Assembly: GCF_002975175.1 (NCBI RefSeq)
Contig: NZ_PCNZ01000018.1
Span: 1 to 64,000 of the forward strand
Direction: 5' to 3'
Origin: Bacillus sp. MYb209
GTDB lineage: Bacteria; Bacillota; Bacilli; Bacillales; Bacillaceae_G
Length of the DNA stretch: 64,000 nt
In this document: one piece after another, positions 16,980-26,057 of the stretch
Numbering within the stretch: position 1 is the stretch's first letter
Layout: the number at the start of each line of letters is the position of its first letter
The notes under the pieces: model-generated
Told to the model about the DNA's origin: nothing
What the model saw: only the letters and a program-made list of their open reading frames with translations
The model's database searches: none
Position numbers and translations under genes: made by a program

Positions 16980-17020
16980 AAAACACACTAGAATTCCCAA
17001 TAGCGACCTAGTGTGTTTTT
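16980..17020 (+). terminator. Terminator of secY2
   Basis: AAAACACACTAG pairs with CTAGTGTGTTTT around a 15-base loop and is followed by T residues, directly after the secY2 stop. Confidence 0.85.
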
Positions 17021-17055
17021 ATTATAAAAACTTATAATAATGGAGGTTTTGTCTT

Positions 17056-17499
17056 ATGAGTCAAAGAATTGCCTACTATGATATTTCGCCTGATGGTATG
17101 AAAATCATGATGGATATGGAGAAATACACGAAGAAATCCTCAATTAATCGTGCTGTTAGAGAACTTATAAAAATTAGAGTCTCTCAAATTAATGGTTGTG
17201 CTTATTGTATCGATATGCATACTTCTGACGCTCGAAAATTAGGTGAAACCGAGCAAAGAATTTATTGCTTAAATGCTTGGGATGATTGTGATTTTTATAC
17301 TCCTGAAGAAAAAGTTGCTCTGGAACTATCAGAACATATTACTCTCATTCCTACTAAAAGAGTTCCTGAAAATCTATACAACCGAGTACGTGAATACTAT
17401 GACGAAAAACAATATGTTGATTTTGTGTTAATCATTAATCAAATAAACAGTTGGAATCGCATTTCTATTGCGATGGGTAATACCGTAATAAAAAAATAA
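17056..17499 (+). CDS. AhpD-like / carboxymuconolactone decarboxylase family protein
   Basis: A 147-residue all-helical protein with the AhpD core: INGCAYCIDMHTSDARKLGE carries the redox CxxC and the conserved His, followed by WDDCDFYTPEEKVALELSEHIT. Family members act as small-molecule peroxidases or reductants; the true substrate is unknown. GGAGG precedes the ATG at 17056, and a strong terminator follows, so it is a single-gene unit. Confidence 0.88.
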   Translation: MSQRIAYYDISPDGMKIMMDMEKYTKKSSINRAVRELIKIRVSQINGCAYCIDMHTSDARKLGETEQRIYCLNAWDDCDFYTPEEKVALELSEHITLIPTKRVPENLYNRVREYYDEKQYVDFVLIINQINSWNRISIAMGNTVIKK

Positions 17500-17563
17500 C
17501 ACTCATCCACCAAACAATATGCGATCGATTTAGTTAAGTGTAAAATTAAATACACCCTATATA

Positions 17564-17600
17564 AAAACACAGTTGGTTATTTCCCCAACTGTGTTTTAAA
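17564..17600 (+). terminator. Terminator of the AhpD-like gene
   Basis: AAACACAGTTGG and its complement form a 12-bp stem with a 6-base loop and trailing T residues. Confidence 0.85.
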
Positions 17601-17633
17601 TTTTACTATCTCTAATGTGTTAATCATTTTCTT

Positions 17634-17702
17634 TTAATTAACTATTTTTTCTTCTAAAGTTTGAATACGTTTTTCGCTGTTTTCCACATCATTAAACTTT
17701 AA
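17634..17702 (-). pseudogene. C-terminal remnant of a coiled-coil protein
   Basis: A 22-residue minus-strand frame (KFNDVENSEKRIQTLEEKIVN) ends in TAA at 17634 and is closed upstream by a TAG overlapping the exporter's 3' end. The heptad-like pattern is that of a coiled-coil tail. It is too short to be a gene and is probably debris left behind the EamA exporter gene. Confidence 0.35.
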
Positions 17703-18620
17703 CTACATCTCTTTTTTTAACAACCTTCCTTGCTTGAAATAAACTCCAAGTGTAGTACGATTTGCTAAAAATGCACCAATTAAGCATAAACAAGCACCAA
17801 TTCCCATTGTAGGATTTAATGGTTCTCCTAATACAAAATACCCTACAATAACAGCAATTAATGGAGACACATACAACCACGTTGATGGAAATACAGGATT
17901 TGTTTTTGATAAAAGCCAGTAATATAAACCGTGTCCACCAATAGACCCTACAAATATAAGATATAAAATTGGCCATTGTACTTTCCAAGATGTTAAGACT
18001 GTTAGATTAGGCTGTTCCATTACAATAGATACAATTAATAGCAGGATTCCCCCATAAAACATTTGAATACCGTTAATGAGAAATGGTGATACGTCCGGTA
18101 AATCTGAAAGTATTTCTTTTGAATAAATAGAACCTATTCCGTAAAATAGTTGCCCAACTATTATGACAAGGCATGCAATACTCCATATGAAAGTAAGTTC
18201 TTGATGCATGCCAGGTAAAGATATAAACAAAACTCCTGTAAGTGCTATAACTAAAGCAAAAAATTGTTCACGTTGTAACTTTGTTTTATTTCTCTTTGAT
18301 TGTAGTAATAAAATCATCATGGGGGCTGTTGCAGAAAGCACTGCTGCTAATCCAGAGGAAATGTGCTGTTCTGCCCAATATAACGTTGCGAATGTCATAA
18401 ATGTTAAACAAAAGCCAGAATACATAATACGCTTTGATAATAAATAAGGCATAACACGCTTTTTCTTTAACCTAAAAATAGTAATGAGAATAAGACCGGC
18501 CAAAAAGAAGCGAATTCCAGCTGAAAATAAAGGCGGTGCACCTGCTTCAATTCCGATTTTTATCGTTAAAAATGTTGTTCCAAAGATGATACATACTAAA
18601 ACATAATTAAAAATGACCAT
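17703..18620 (-). CDS. EamA/DMT-family membrane exporter
   Basis: Ten-helix drug/metabolite transporter of 305 residues with two EamA repeats; the first starts FNYVLVCIIFGTTFLTIKIG, the second ends GEPLNPTMGIGACLCLIGAF. AAGGAGG precedes the ATG. It is transcribed divergently from a MocR-type regulator with repeats between them; such pairs usually control export of an amino acid or related metabolite. Substrate unknown. A second EamA/MocR pair occurs 9 kb away. Confidence 0.9.
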   Translation of the reverse strand: MVIFNYVLVCIIFGTTFLTIKIGIEAGAPPLFSAGIRFFLAGLILITIFRLKKKRVMPYLLSKRIMYSGFCLTFMTFATLYWAEQHISSGLAAVLSATAPMMILLLQSKRNKTKLQREQFFALVIALTGVLFISLPGMHQELTFIWSIACLVIIVGQLFYGIGSIYSKEILSDLPDVSPFLINGIQMFYGGILLLIVSIVMEQPNLTVLTSWKVQWPILYLIFVGSIGGHGLYYWLLSKTNPVFPSTWLYVSPLIAVIVGYFVLGEPLNPTMGIGACLCLIGAFLANRTTLGVYFKQGRLLKKEM

Positions 18621-18664
18621 TTTATTTCCTCCTTTTTACTCTTGAAATGAGTATAGAGGATATG

Positions 18665-18701
18665 GTGTATAACAGTGTATCTACGTGTATAACAGTTATA
18701 C
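18665..18701. promoter_or_regulatory. Direct repeats in the divergent MocR/EamA promoter
   Basis: GTGTATAACAG occurs twice, at 18665-18675 and 18685-18695, exactly 20 bases apart (about two helical turns), and is followed by an inverted copy of part of it (GTTATAC at 18695-18701). MocR-family regulators such as PdxR commonly bind paired direct repeats, so this is a good operator candidate. Confidence 0.6.
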
Positions 18702-18768
18702 AAATATGTAGTTGATTACTTGCTTATTTTTCGCTTTAATTGAATTAAAAAGAAAAAAAGGTGAATCT

Positions 18769-20199
18769 ATGAAGATCGTACTACGTAAAGAATCCAACAT
18801 ACCCTATTATCAACAAATATATATGCAAATTGTTGAGAGAGTTCAAAGCGGGATGCTTTTATATGGTGATTACCTCCCTTCTTTACGTTCTATGGCCGAT
18901 GATTTGCAAATTAGCTTATTAACCGTTCGTAAAGCGTATAAACAATTAGAAACGAAAGGTTATATACGCATTGAGCAAGGAAAAGGTGCCTATATACACA
19001 AACAGGCGCGGGGGAATTCCAAACAGACTCCGTATCAATGGCAACAAACGAAATCCATTAACGTTATGCGTTCACAATATGTAATAAATCAACACCGTAA
19101 ATATTATGATTTTTCACAAGCAATTCTGTATCCACGATTATTACCAAATCCATTTCTTTCAGATGAAATGCACAAATTACTTAATAAAGATCAAATGATA
19201 CTGGCAACTTATGGACCTGTTCAAGGTGATAACGAACTCCGAATTGAAATAACAAACTATTTAAAAGAGCATCAACAATTAGTTATAGATTCTTCCCAAT
19301 TATTAATTACAAGTGGGGCCCAGCAAGGAATCGATTTAATCGCCCAAACATTATTAAAGCCTGGAGATATAGTACTAGTAGAAAGTCCATGTTATGGAGC
19401 GGCGCTTGATGTATTTGTTAATAAAGGAGTTCAAATTGTCCCTGTTAGTCTTGATAACAATGGAATTCGCTCAGACTTAATCGATGATATTTGTCAAAGG
19501 AAAAATCCTGTCTTGTTATATGTGAATCCTACTTTTCAGAACCCGACAGGTACTTTGATGAATAAAGAACGAAGAATAGAACTTGTAGAACTAGCAGAGT
19601 TATATAACTTCTTTATTATTGAGGATGACTCTTTCGGAGAAATTTATTTTGAGGATGCTATAGTACCTCCCTCCATAAAAAGCTTTGATACAAATGGTCA
19701 TGTTATATATTTAAAAGGATTTAGTAAAACGTTAGCACCAGGTCTTCGCATCGCGGCGCTTGCAGCTGAAGGTCCTATTTTTGAATGGTTATATGCAGTG
19801 AAAGCTTCGATGGATATTGGTAGCCCTTTATTAACGCAGAAAGCACTACTTCCTTTTTTACGGGCGGAACGAATGAAAAATCATTCAGAAAAATTACGTA
19901 CAGCTTTACAAATTAGACGTGATTTAACAATTGATATATTATCTCCATTAAAAGAATTAGAATTTATAATACCTAATGGTGGATTTAACTTATGAGTTAC
20001 ACTCCCTCGGTCAATCGATCCTTTTACATTATTACAAAAAGCAAATGAGGTAGATGTTTCTTTTTTACCCGGAACAGCTTGTCTATTAAACCATGAAACA
20101 CAATATAATCACTTGCGAATTAGTTATTCAATGTTAAATGAAAAAGATATGCTGATTGGTTTAGAGAAATTAAATGATACAATAGGGAACTTTATTTAA
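18769..20199 (+). pseudogene. MocR-type GntR/aminotransferase regulator interrupted by TGA
   Basis: A PLP-dependent transcriptional regulator: an N-terminal winged helix (QIYMQIVERVQSGMLLYGD, LPSLRSMADDLQ) joined to a class I aminotransferase fold with VNPTFQNPTG and the PLP Lys in YLKGFSKTLAPGLR. AAAAGGTG precedes the ATG at 18769. After GGFNL the codon at 19993-19995 is TGA. The same frame then continues for 67 more sense codons (VTLPRSIDPFTLLQ through LRISYSMLNE, including the conserved substrate-carboxylate Arg) to TAA at 20197-20199. TGG to TGA is the simplest explanation. The truncated protein lacks the end of the effector domain; no other lesion is seen, so the loss looks recent. Confidence 0.85.
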
Positions 20200-20218
20200 T
20201 AAATTTCCCTATTGTATC
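20176..20218 (+). terminator. Hairpin overlapping the end of the MocR frame
   Basis: GATACAATAGGGAA at 20176-20189 pairs exactly with 20205-20218; the original stop codon lies in the loop region. It has no long T-run. It probably stabilises or ends the MocR transcript. Confidence 0.55.
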
Positions 20219-20348
20219 ATGGTGAAGGATTTTGGTTAGATATTACGAATTTATATACTAATGAATACGACAATAAAAACTAACAATAGAAAGTTATTTA
20301 CCACCCACTAAAGTATGAATAATTATAATCGAAAGGAATGGAGTAGCA

Positions 20349-20622
20349 ATGTTCGATAAAGGTAACAATCAAAATCAAGATATATTTTTTTCATATGATG
20401 TTAAAAAAGACGCTAAGGTCCTTATTTATTGGTATGATAAGCTTATAAAAAATACTTACAGGTGAAAATGCAAAGAAATTTTTATATAAAATCGAAGGTG
20501 CAGATGATGTAGAATCCCAACTCATTATGGCTAAGCTTACAAGAAACCTTAAGCGTGGACAGGACGAAAATACAAATACTATTGTAATAAGAGGAACACA
20601 TTATACTAGAAATCGAAATTAA
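20349..20622 (+). pseudogene. Frameshifted small gene of unknown function
   Basis: GGAATGGAG precedes the ATG at 20349 (MFDKGNNQNQDIFFSYDVKK). The frame stops at 20463, but the next frame continues without a break as ILTGENAKKFLYKIEGADD to TAA at 20620-20622. Removing one A from the six-A run at 20447-20452 restores a protein of about 90 residues. The family was not recognised. A terminator follows at 20694. Confidence 0.75.
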
Positions 20623-20693
20623 GACTAATCGTGAATAGTTTTTAAATAAATGTTTTGGAGAGATTATCTCGTCATTAATTGAATATTAAATGG

Positions 20694-20728
20694 AAAGTCC
20701 CTTCAGTAACCCTGAAGGGACTTTTTCA
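20694..20728. terminator. Strong terminator between converging genes
   Basis: AAAGTCCCTTCAG pairs with CTGAAGGGACTTT, followed by TTT on the plus strand and a T-rich flank on the minus strand; it can serve both the broken gene to its left and the DUF421 gene to its right. Confidence 0.85.
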
Positions 20729-20736
20729 GTCTATAA

Positions 20737-21234
20737 CTATTTTTTCAGATTGTATTGTTCTAATAGCTTTTCTAACATTTCAGAAGTGATCGGTTGTGCC
20801 TTGGTAGTTAGTTGGTATCCAATACGCCCATTCGGTTCAGCGGTTACTTGCTGTAAACTCGTTATATCCTGAATTCCTTTTTCTCTTAATTGCATAAATA
20901 GTTGTTGTTCCGACATTTTTGCCCGCATCAAATTATTTTTCAAAATCTCTCCGTTTTCAACAATTACAATACTATTTCCATTTAAAAACTGCTCCACCTT
21001 TCGTGATTTCAATTCTAAGAAATGAATAATAAGTAGCATGATTGAAAATATAATGGCAGCAAAAATAGATGGGACTACTTTCCTACTTAATACAGGTTCT
21101 ACAATAATACGACCTATAGAAACAACGATAATAATTTCAGCTCTAGTCATTTGGCTAACAGATTTACTACCTGTTAATTTTAAAACAATAATTCCAGTGA
21201 GGATTAAAATAATGCTTTCAAAAAGTATATTCAT
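20737..21234 (-). CDS. DUF421 (YetF-like) membrane protein
   Basis: A 165-residue protein with three N-terminal membrane segments (residues about 3-20, 33-50 and 58-75) and a soluble C-terminal domain containing NGNSIVIVENGEILKNNLMRAKMS and LREKGIQDI, the DUF421 hallmark. In B. subtilis, YetF-type proteins are membrane components linked to the spore and to germination; the role here is not known. AAAGGA lies about 10 bases upstream of the ATG. Confidence 0.85.
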   Translation of the reverse strand: MNILFESIILILTGIIVLKLTGSKSVSQMTRAEIIIVVSIGRIIVEPVLSRKVVPSIFAAIIFSIMLLIIHFLELKSRKVEQFLNGNSIVIVENGEILKNNLMRAKMSEQQLFMQLREKGIQDITSLQQVTAEPNGRIGYQLTTKAQPITSEMLEKLLEQYNLKK

Positions 21235-21297
21235 TACAGTCCAATCCTTTAATTGTGAATGTTACTAGTATTGCCATTAAAGGATTTTTATGACATT

Positions 21298-21548
21298 TCA
21301 CACACCCATCAAATTTTTAAACCCTTCAGACCATGAAGGATGTAAAGGTATCCATCCATACTCTTTACGTGCTTTATTATTTGAAGCACCTCTTTCCCAG
21401 CTATTACTGGTATAGCACCAACTTTCTTTATTGCTTCTACTTGCGATTCATTACGAATCATTTCACACACCGTATGACCTTCTCTTATTAACATTAGCAA
21501 TAAAGAACGTCCTATTACACCAGTTACACCTGCTTCAAAAATTTTCAT
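21298..21548 (-). pseudogene. NAD-dependent epimerase/dehydratase with internal deletion
   Basis: The 5' part encodes a Rossmann start (MKIFEAGVTGVIGRSLL, then VIAG near residue 50). About 21395 the frame changes and a different frame reads GASNNKARKEYGWIPLHPSW then EGFKNLMGV with TGA at 21298. This is the usual C-terminal end of this epimerase family (KARKEYGW...HPSW). N- and C-terminal ends are therefore joined and roughly 200 middle codons are missing. It is a clear deletion remnant; any short product would be nonfunctional. Confidence 0.85.
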
Positions 21549-21630
21549 ATGTGTTCCTTCTTATTTTAAATATCATAATTGAGACAAAACATATATAAGG
21601 TATGTGACAAATATTTGGTTAGTTTTTTCA

Positions 21631-22557
21631 TTATTCATATGAAACGTATACTTTTAAAGGATTAATTATCCCTTGACTCAATTCCTCAAAACATTGTATG
21701 AATGCAGTATAATGTATTTCATGTTGAAAAATTTCTTCTATAAATGGTATTTGTTCTATTTTTCTAAAAAACCAATCTGCATGTTTTTGATAATCATATC
21801 CGTCACTTGACCCAATGATTTGCAATTCTTTCCGATAAAAATCGGCGGTTAATGTTAGTTCTACTTTATTACCATCTGAAAGTATACATATTACACCATT
21901 ACTATTAAGAGCTTTTTGCAATGTACCGAATCCGCTATTTGTAGCAGAGCATTCGAGACCGTAATTATATGTTTCTATTATTTGCTCTTCTGAATCATAT
22001 ATGTTTTTTGCACCAAATTTCTTTGCAAATTTTCTTCTATTTCTATTAGGTTCAACAACATCCACATGACCCACGCCTACATAGTATTTTAAGAAATAAC
22101 AAGCGAGTAACCCCATAACTCCCATTCCAGTTATAAGTACCTTTTTATCTTGCCGTGGGTTTAGTTTTAATACTCCTTTAGCAGCATCACATGACAGAAT
22201 GGATAATAAGGCAACTTTAGGCTTTATATAACTAGGTACTCGAATTACTTTATGTCCCTTAACTATTCCTATCGTTTGATGCCCATAAAAAGAAACTACT
22301 TTATCGCCTACGTTTAAATTTGTTACTTTATTCCCAACTTGAATAACTTCACCATAACTTTCATATCCAGTTTCTCTCGGATATAAAGGATTAACATCTG
22401 AAATGTCCGATTCTTTATACTGTGGTAACTCTGCCCCAATACTTATTGCACCTGCGATTGTTTTAACGATAATTTCATCATCCTGTATGGGCCTAATTTC
22501 ACCCGTTTCCCATTTCAACTGTTTAGAGCCTTCTAAAACTAATTTATATTGTTCCAT
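21631..22557 (-). CDS. Medium-chain dehydrogenase/reductase (MDR), zinc ligands absent
   Basis: A 308-residue oxidoreductase with a GroES-like N-terminal domain (ETGYESYGEVIQVGNKVTNL, VGDKVVSF) and a nucleotide-binding domain (VLITGMGVMGLLACYF, VDVVEPNRNRRKFAKKFGA). The catalytic-zinc cysteine position reads SIGAE, and the four-Cys structural zinc lobe is missing, so it is probably a zinc-independent reductase. AGAGG precedes the ATG. Nothing in the neighbourhood indicates the substrate. Confidence 0.85.
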   Translation of the reverse strand: MEQYKLVLEGSKQLKWETGEIRPIQDDEIIVKTIAGAISIGAELPQYKESDISDVNPLYPRETGYESYGEVIQVGNKVTNLNVGDKVVSFYGHQTIGIVKGHKVIRVPSYIKPKVALLSILSCDAAKGVLKLNPRQDKKVLITGMGVMGLLACYFLKYYVGVGHVDVVEPNRNRRKFAKKFGAKNIYDSEEQIIETYNYGLECSATNSGFGTLQKALNSNGVICILSDGNKVELTLTADFYRKELQIIGSSDGYDYQKHADWFFRKIEQIPFIEEIFQHEIHYTAFIQCFEELSQGIINPLKVYVSYE

Positions 22558-22675
22558 TGAAATCCTCTCACTTTATAAAAATATATTCACACTAAACTTT
22601 AAGCTATAATAATCAATATGAAAGGTTCATCCAAAATTAAAGCTATAATGTTGGCTAGCACTCAACAGTGATAAT

Positions 22676-22918
22676 ATGATAATTGAATTTGATGGATATG
22701 GAATTAATGAGTATGTTATTGGCCATAACTGTTCTATTAGCGAGTTAAAAACAATGTATTTTAACGTGAAAAATGAAGAGTTATCTAATGAGGATCTTGT
22801 AAGTTTATTTTGTGTACGATATCATTTTGAAAACATTCCAAAGTCATTACAAGAAGACATTAAGAGCGATGTCGTCATTGATTTAGACACGGACTATATT
22901 TATATCCCTAATAGATAA
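22676..22918 (+). CDS. Small hypothetical protein
   Basis: An 80-residue acidic soluble protein (MIIEFDGYGINEYVIGHNCS; C-terminus DLDTDYIYIPNR). It has no membrane segment, no recognised motif and only a weak ribosome binding region. Composition and length are typical of small Bacillus cytosolic proteins. No function can be assigned. Confidence 0.6.
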   Translation: MIIEFDGYGINEYVIGHNCSISELKTMYFNVKNEELSNEDLVSLFCVRYHFENIPKSLQEDIKSDVVIDLDTDYIYIPNR

Positions 22919-22953
22919 CAATAACCTAATAAACTAAAATGGTTTAATGTAAC

Positions 22954-23166
22954 TTACGATTCAGACAAGAATTTAATAAAATAAGTAATTGCCCAAATGG
23001 AAGTCGCGAATTGAGTGACAAAATACATTGTCCATTCGAAAAAAGTCAGTTTTCTCTCTCGTTTAATCTTCTTTAAGTATCTGTAAAATATTAATGTACT
23101 CAAAAACATAAGTAACAAAGATAATTGTTGTAAATCATCGACTATACGTACCGCCATAGACTCCAT
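22954..23166 (-). CDS. Small two-helix membrane protein, unknown function
   Basis: About 70 residues with two hydrophobic segments (QLSLLLMFLSTLIFYRYL and the region around FVTQFATSIWAITYFI) separated by a basic loop KKIKRERK, giving a hairpin with the loop inside. GGGAGGG lies very close to the ATG at 23166 and 11 bases from a further ATG at 23157; either may be used. The family was not recognised. Confidence 0.6.
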   Translation of the reverse strand: MESMAVRIVDDLQQLSLLLMFLSTLIFYRYLKKIKRERKLTFFEWTMYFVTQFATSIWAITYFIKFLSES

Positions 23167-23308
23167 CACCCTCCCATACAAAATAAAAACTATACTTTAT
23201 AGGATATCATCTATTTGGTAATGTTTTCCTGTTTTTTTAATAGAATTTTAAAAATGTTTTATGTAGGATATGTGCAGAGATAATAAAGTTGTTTAATTTA
23301 GTTCTTAG

Positions 23309-23356
23309 AAATACAATAATTGCCTACTCACAAATTTGATGGGCGATTATTATTTT
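23309..23356. terminator. Orphan terminator-like hairpin
   Basis: AATAATTGCC pairs with GGCGATTATT (one G-T pair) with a long loop and a T-rich tail on the plus strand. No plus-strand gene precedes it; it faces the minus-strand remnant at 23399. Confidence 0.45.
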
Positions 23357-23398
23357 TGTTTAATAATTGCTTTATTTCACACCATTTTCAAAATTCTT

Positions 23399-23489
23399 TT
23401 ATTCAATCACGATATCAATAATAGGTTTTGGTGTAAATGACTCTTGCAAGGAATCTCCTAATCTCGGACTTACTGATTTGAAAAAATAA
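23399..23489 (-). pseudogene. C-terminal remnant of an unknown protein
   Basis: A minus-strand frame of about 29 codons (SPRLGDSLQESFTPKPIIDI then VIE and TAA at 23399) looks like a genuine protein tail but is closed upstream by TAA and lacks a start. Apart from this fragment and the hairpin at 23309, I see nothing in 23182-23530. Confidence 0.35.
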
Positions 23490-23581
23490 GATTATTATGC
23501 CCGTCTCAATCACCATTATTTTGGAGAGCAATGTGCTATTATATATTCATAATTAACAAAAACAAGAAAGAAGGGTTTGTT

Positions 23582-24235
23582 GTGGAAACAAAGATTATGG
23601 AAACAGAGAAGAAAATTGATTCAAAATCTCTTTTGGCTTTAGGATTATTAATTATTTCCGGGATTGTATATCAGCTTTTCGCAGTTTTAGGAGATACTAT
23701 ACCTGAAGTATTAGGAATGATTCTTGAAGCTTTATGGAATCTTGTATTATGTGGAATTATAGGATACTATTTTTTAGGAAAAATATCGTTAGAGCAATTT
23801 AAACATTTTAATTTTAAGACATTACTTTGGGGTTTGCCTTTAACAATTATCGTAGGTATTGGTTCCAGCTTAATATACAGTTACATTTTTGAACCTGCAA
23901 CTAAAAATTCCGTTGCTGAAGTAATAAGTATTTCTATGATTTTATTCCGTGTACCCTTTATGTTAATGGGTGAAGAGTTGATTTGCACTAATATAATTAT
24001 CGCATTACAAAAATTAGGATTAAAATTCGGCACGGCATCATTACTATGTAGTGTGTTGTTCGCTTTGTGGCATATTCCAGCTTATGGTTTTGTGCCCCTG
24101 CAGTTATTAATAACTATAATCCCAGTTAGATTAGCACTAAATTATATATGGAAAAATTCAAAAAGTATTTGGGTAAGTTGGATTTGTCACTTTATTTTTG
24201 ACTGTATTTCATTTGTACCAATGCTTTTTAAATAA
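23582..24235 (+). CDS. CPBP-family intramembrane metalloprotease
   Basis: About 217 residues and six to seven membrane segments. The CPBP (Abi/Rce1-like) motifs are present: MGEELIC (motif 1 EE, although the usual Arg three residues on is missing, reading EELICTN), FALWHIPAYG (motif 2 His) and WICHFIFDC (motif 3 HxxxD). The GTG at 23582 is chosen because AGAAGGG lies 6 bases upstream; the earlier ATG at 23531 lacks a site. Such proteases often act in bacteriocin self-immunity or protein processing, but no bacteriocin gene is nearby. Confidence 0.85.
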   Translation: METKIMETEKKIDSKSLLALGLLIISGIVYQLFAVLGDTIPEVLGMILEALWNLVLCGIIGYYFLGKISLEQFKHFNFKTLLWGLPLTIIVGIGSSLIYSYIFEPATKNSVAEVISISMILFRVPFMLMGEELICTNIIIALQKLGLKFGTASLLCSVLFALWHIPAYGFVPLQLLITIIPVRLALNYIWKNSKSIWVSWICHFIFDCISFVPMLFK

Positions 24236-24285
24236 CTATTTTATTTTTAAGAGGACTTTATTATTTGCGTACTGTATAAAGAACA

Positions 24286-24316
24286 AGAGCACTCAGCTAT
24301 TGAGTGCTCTAAAAAT
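24286..24316. terminator. Terminator between CPBP protease and SDR genes
   Basis: AGAGCACTCA, a 5-base loop and TGAGTGCTCT, with A/T runs on both sides; it serves both converging genes. Confidence 0.85.
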
Positions 24317-24317
24317 A

Positions 24318-25196
24318 TTAATTTTGATTTAAAACATTTTCTTCAAAATATTTTCCCCAATCTGGTCGTCTTCCATCCATATCTGTAAATCCATACTCTC
24401 TTCCTAATTCCCATGAACTTAGCGCTCGTCCAGTTTTTTCATGAACATTTGGATCGCCCGCCAAAGCTGCAATTGCTCTTCCAACGAAGAAAGGAGTTTC
24501 TGATGCGATAAAATGAGGATCTTGTTTAGCTCCTTCTTGCCAATTCTCCTCTGTTACACCAAATATATCTAACATCGCCTCTGAACGAAGGAATCCTGGA
24601 CTAACTGCTACTGCTGTAATATTATGTTGTTCTAAATCTTTAGCCATTGCTTCTGCTAAATGAATTGTTGAGATTTTTGTTAAACTATAGTATAAATTGC
24701 CTCGGTATTTATAGTCGACACCATCTGTAATTTCAATTACAAGTCCCTTTTTATTATTTACCATTAATGGTACACCGTAATGGCTTGTCATTATATGAGA
24801 ATGCACAGCTCTTTGTTGCATGAGTAGTCCGTTATGTAAGTTGTGTTCCCAGAAAGGTTTCTCCCATTCCGTTAAAGGATCGCCGCCCCAAACATCGTTT
24901 ACTAAAATATCAAGCTGTCCATTTTGTTCTTCTTGAATCTTTGTAAATAAAGCTTTAATATCTTCTTCTATTGTATGGTCAACACGAACTGCGATTCCGA
25001 TTCCGCCTTGCTTTGTAACAAGCTCTGCAGTTTCTTCAATCGTTTCAGTTCTCCCCATACAGGATAAATTCCCTTTTGTACTTCTTCCTGTTACATATAC
25101 AGTTGCGCCGGCTTCACCAAGCATCATCGCAATTCCTCTTCCAGCACCTCTTGTTGCCCCTGCTACAACTGCTATTTTACCTTGTAATGGTTTCAT
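24318..25196 (-). CDS. SDR-family oxidoreductase
   Basis: A 292-residue short-chain dehydrogenase. It has the cofactor motif GATRGAGRGIAMML, TGRS at the end of strand 2 (NADP preference likely), an NDVWGG equivalent of NAG, and catalytic YYSLTK (YxxxK). AAGGAG lies 7 bases before the ATG at 25196, which is preferred to the upstream ATG at 25223. The substrate is unknown; the gene is monocistronic. Confidence 0.9.
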   Translation of the reverse strand: MKPLQGKIAVVAGATRGAGRGIAMMLGEAGATVYVTGRSTKGNLSCMGRTETIEETAELVTKQGGIGIAVRVDHTIEEDIKALFTKIQEEQNGQLDILVNDVWGGDPLTEWEKPFWEHNLHNGLLMQQRAVHSHIMTSHYGVPLMVNNKKGLVIEITDGVDYKYRGNLYYSLTKISTIHLAEAMAKDLEQHNITAVAVSPGFLRSEAMLDIFGVTEENWQEGAKQDPHFIASETPFFVGRAIAALAGDPNVHEKTGRALSSWELGREYGFTDMDGRRPDWGKYFEENVLNQN

Positions 25197-25245
25197 GTGA
25201 TTCTCCTTATTTGTTATGATCAAGTTTAATTATTTTTGGCACACT

Positions 25246-25446
25246 CTAACTATCATAATTCTTCATAAAACTTTTCCCATCTAGAGTAATAAATTTTAAA
25301 GTAAATTTACCACAAACTCCACTATTAAATTGAAACTCGACTTGCATATTTGATATAGCGATTTCCTTAGCTTTAATCGCGCCTTCGTATATTTCCTCAC
25401 CTGAAATGGGGTTGTTTTTTGATTTACAATAACATCCGATATACAT
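25246..25446 (-). CDS. Small hypothetical protein, possibly truncated
   Basis: A 66-residue frame, MYIGCYCKSKNNPISGEEIY with a beta-rich middle (VEFQFNSGVCGKFTLKFI). The ribosome binding region is poor and the protein seems to begin abruptly, so this may be the 3' part of a longer gene. The family was not recognised. Confidence 0.45.
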   Translation of the reverse strand: MYIGCYCKSKNNPISGEEIYEGAIKAKEIAISNMQVEFQFNSGVCGKFTLKFITLDGKSFMKNYDS

Positions 25447-25548
25447 TCGCTACTTTATTATTATTATATGTAATAATTTTAATCACTTTAATTACTTCAA
25501 CTGTAAAATGACAGTACAGTTATTTAATTTTAGAACCTAAAATAAGCA

Positions 25549-25578
25549 TAACCCCGTTCTGATTTTAAGAAGGGGTTA
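25549..25578. terminator. Hairpin terminator
   Basis: AACCCCGTTCT pairs with AGAAGGGGTT (one bulged G), with A/T-rich flanks. It lies between the small gene at 25246 and the broken VOC gene and could end the latter on the minus strand. Confidence 0.6.
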
Positions 25579-25640
25579 AAATAATATTAATTAAATTTGA
25601 TTAGTATTGCACCTTATACCTCGTTGTGCAACAGCGAGGT

Positions 25641-26057
25641 TCACGTTTTTCTACTGGAAATCAGCACATCTAAATAGTGCTGATTGTACATAATGCCTAA
25701 TATGTTTCCGAAGGGATCAACTACGGAAGCGGTGATGAATCCCACGCCGCGCTCTGTAGGTGCCTCATACTCTTTCGCTCCCATAGCCAGTAGCTTATTG
25801 AAAGTCGCTGTTACATCATCAACATGCCAGTATACTATAGCGCCAGCTGGGCCAGTCACTGAACCAGCTGGCACATAACGACTATCGATTAAACCTAGCT
25901 CGTGTTGGTAGTCGCCAATGCGAAATTCGGCATATCCTGGACGTTCAAAGTATGGTACGCTTCCTAATAGCTCAGCGTACCACTTCTTCGCAGCTGCTAG
26001 ATCATCTGTCCAAAAACTAACTGTGGTTAGCCCTCGTAATGTCTATGTATCGCTCAT
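25641..26057 (-). pseudogene. VOC-family (glyoxalase-like) protein with stop at codon 5
   Basis: GGAGGAGATCGATT precedes the ATG at 26057. The frame reads MSDT, then TAG (26043-26045), then continues uninterrupted: TLRGLTTVSFWTDDLAAAKK, later WYAELLGSVPYF and VYWHVDDVTATFNKLLAMGA, to a normal C-terminus at 25641. The product would be a 138-residue vicinal-oxygen-chelate protein of the bleomycin-resistance/glyoxalase type. CAG to TAG explains the break. No ATG or GTG restart exists near the 5' end. Base composition is visibly richer in G and C than the neighbours, which suggests transfer from another Bacillus lineage. Confidence 0.85.

Noticed and set aside
17692-17988. Minus-strand 98-codon frame within the EamA exporter
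   Set aside because: It lies in another frame of the exporter gene and is rich in Cys, Trp and Ile codons from AT-rich shadow sequence.
23531-24235. CPBP protease as part of a bacteriocin immunity locus
   Set aside because: No precursor peptide, radical-SAM, lantibiotic or ABC exporter gene is next to it.
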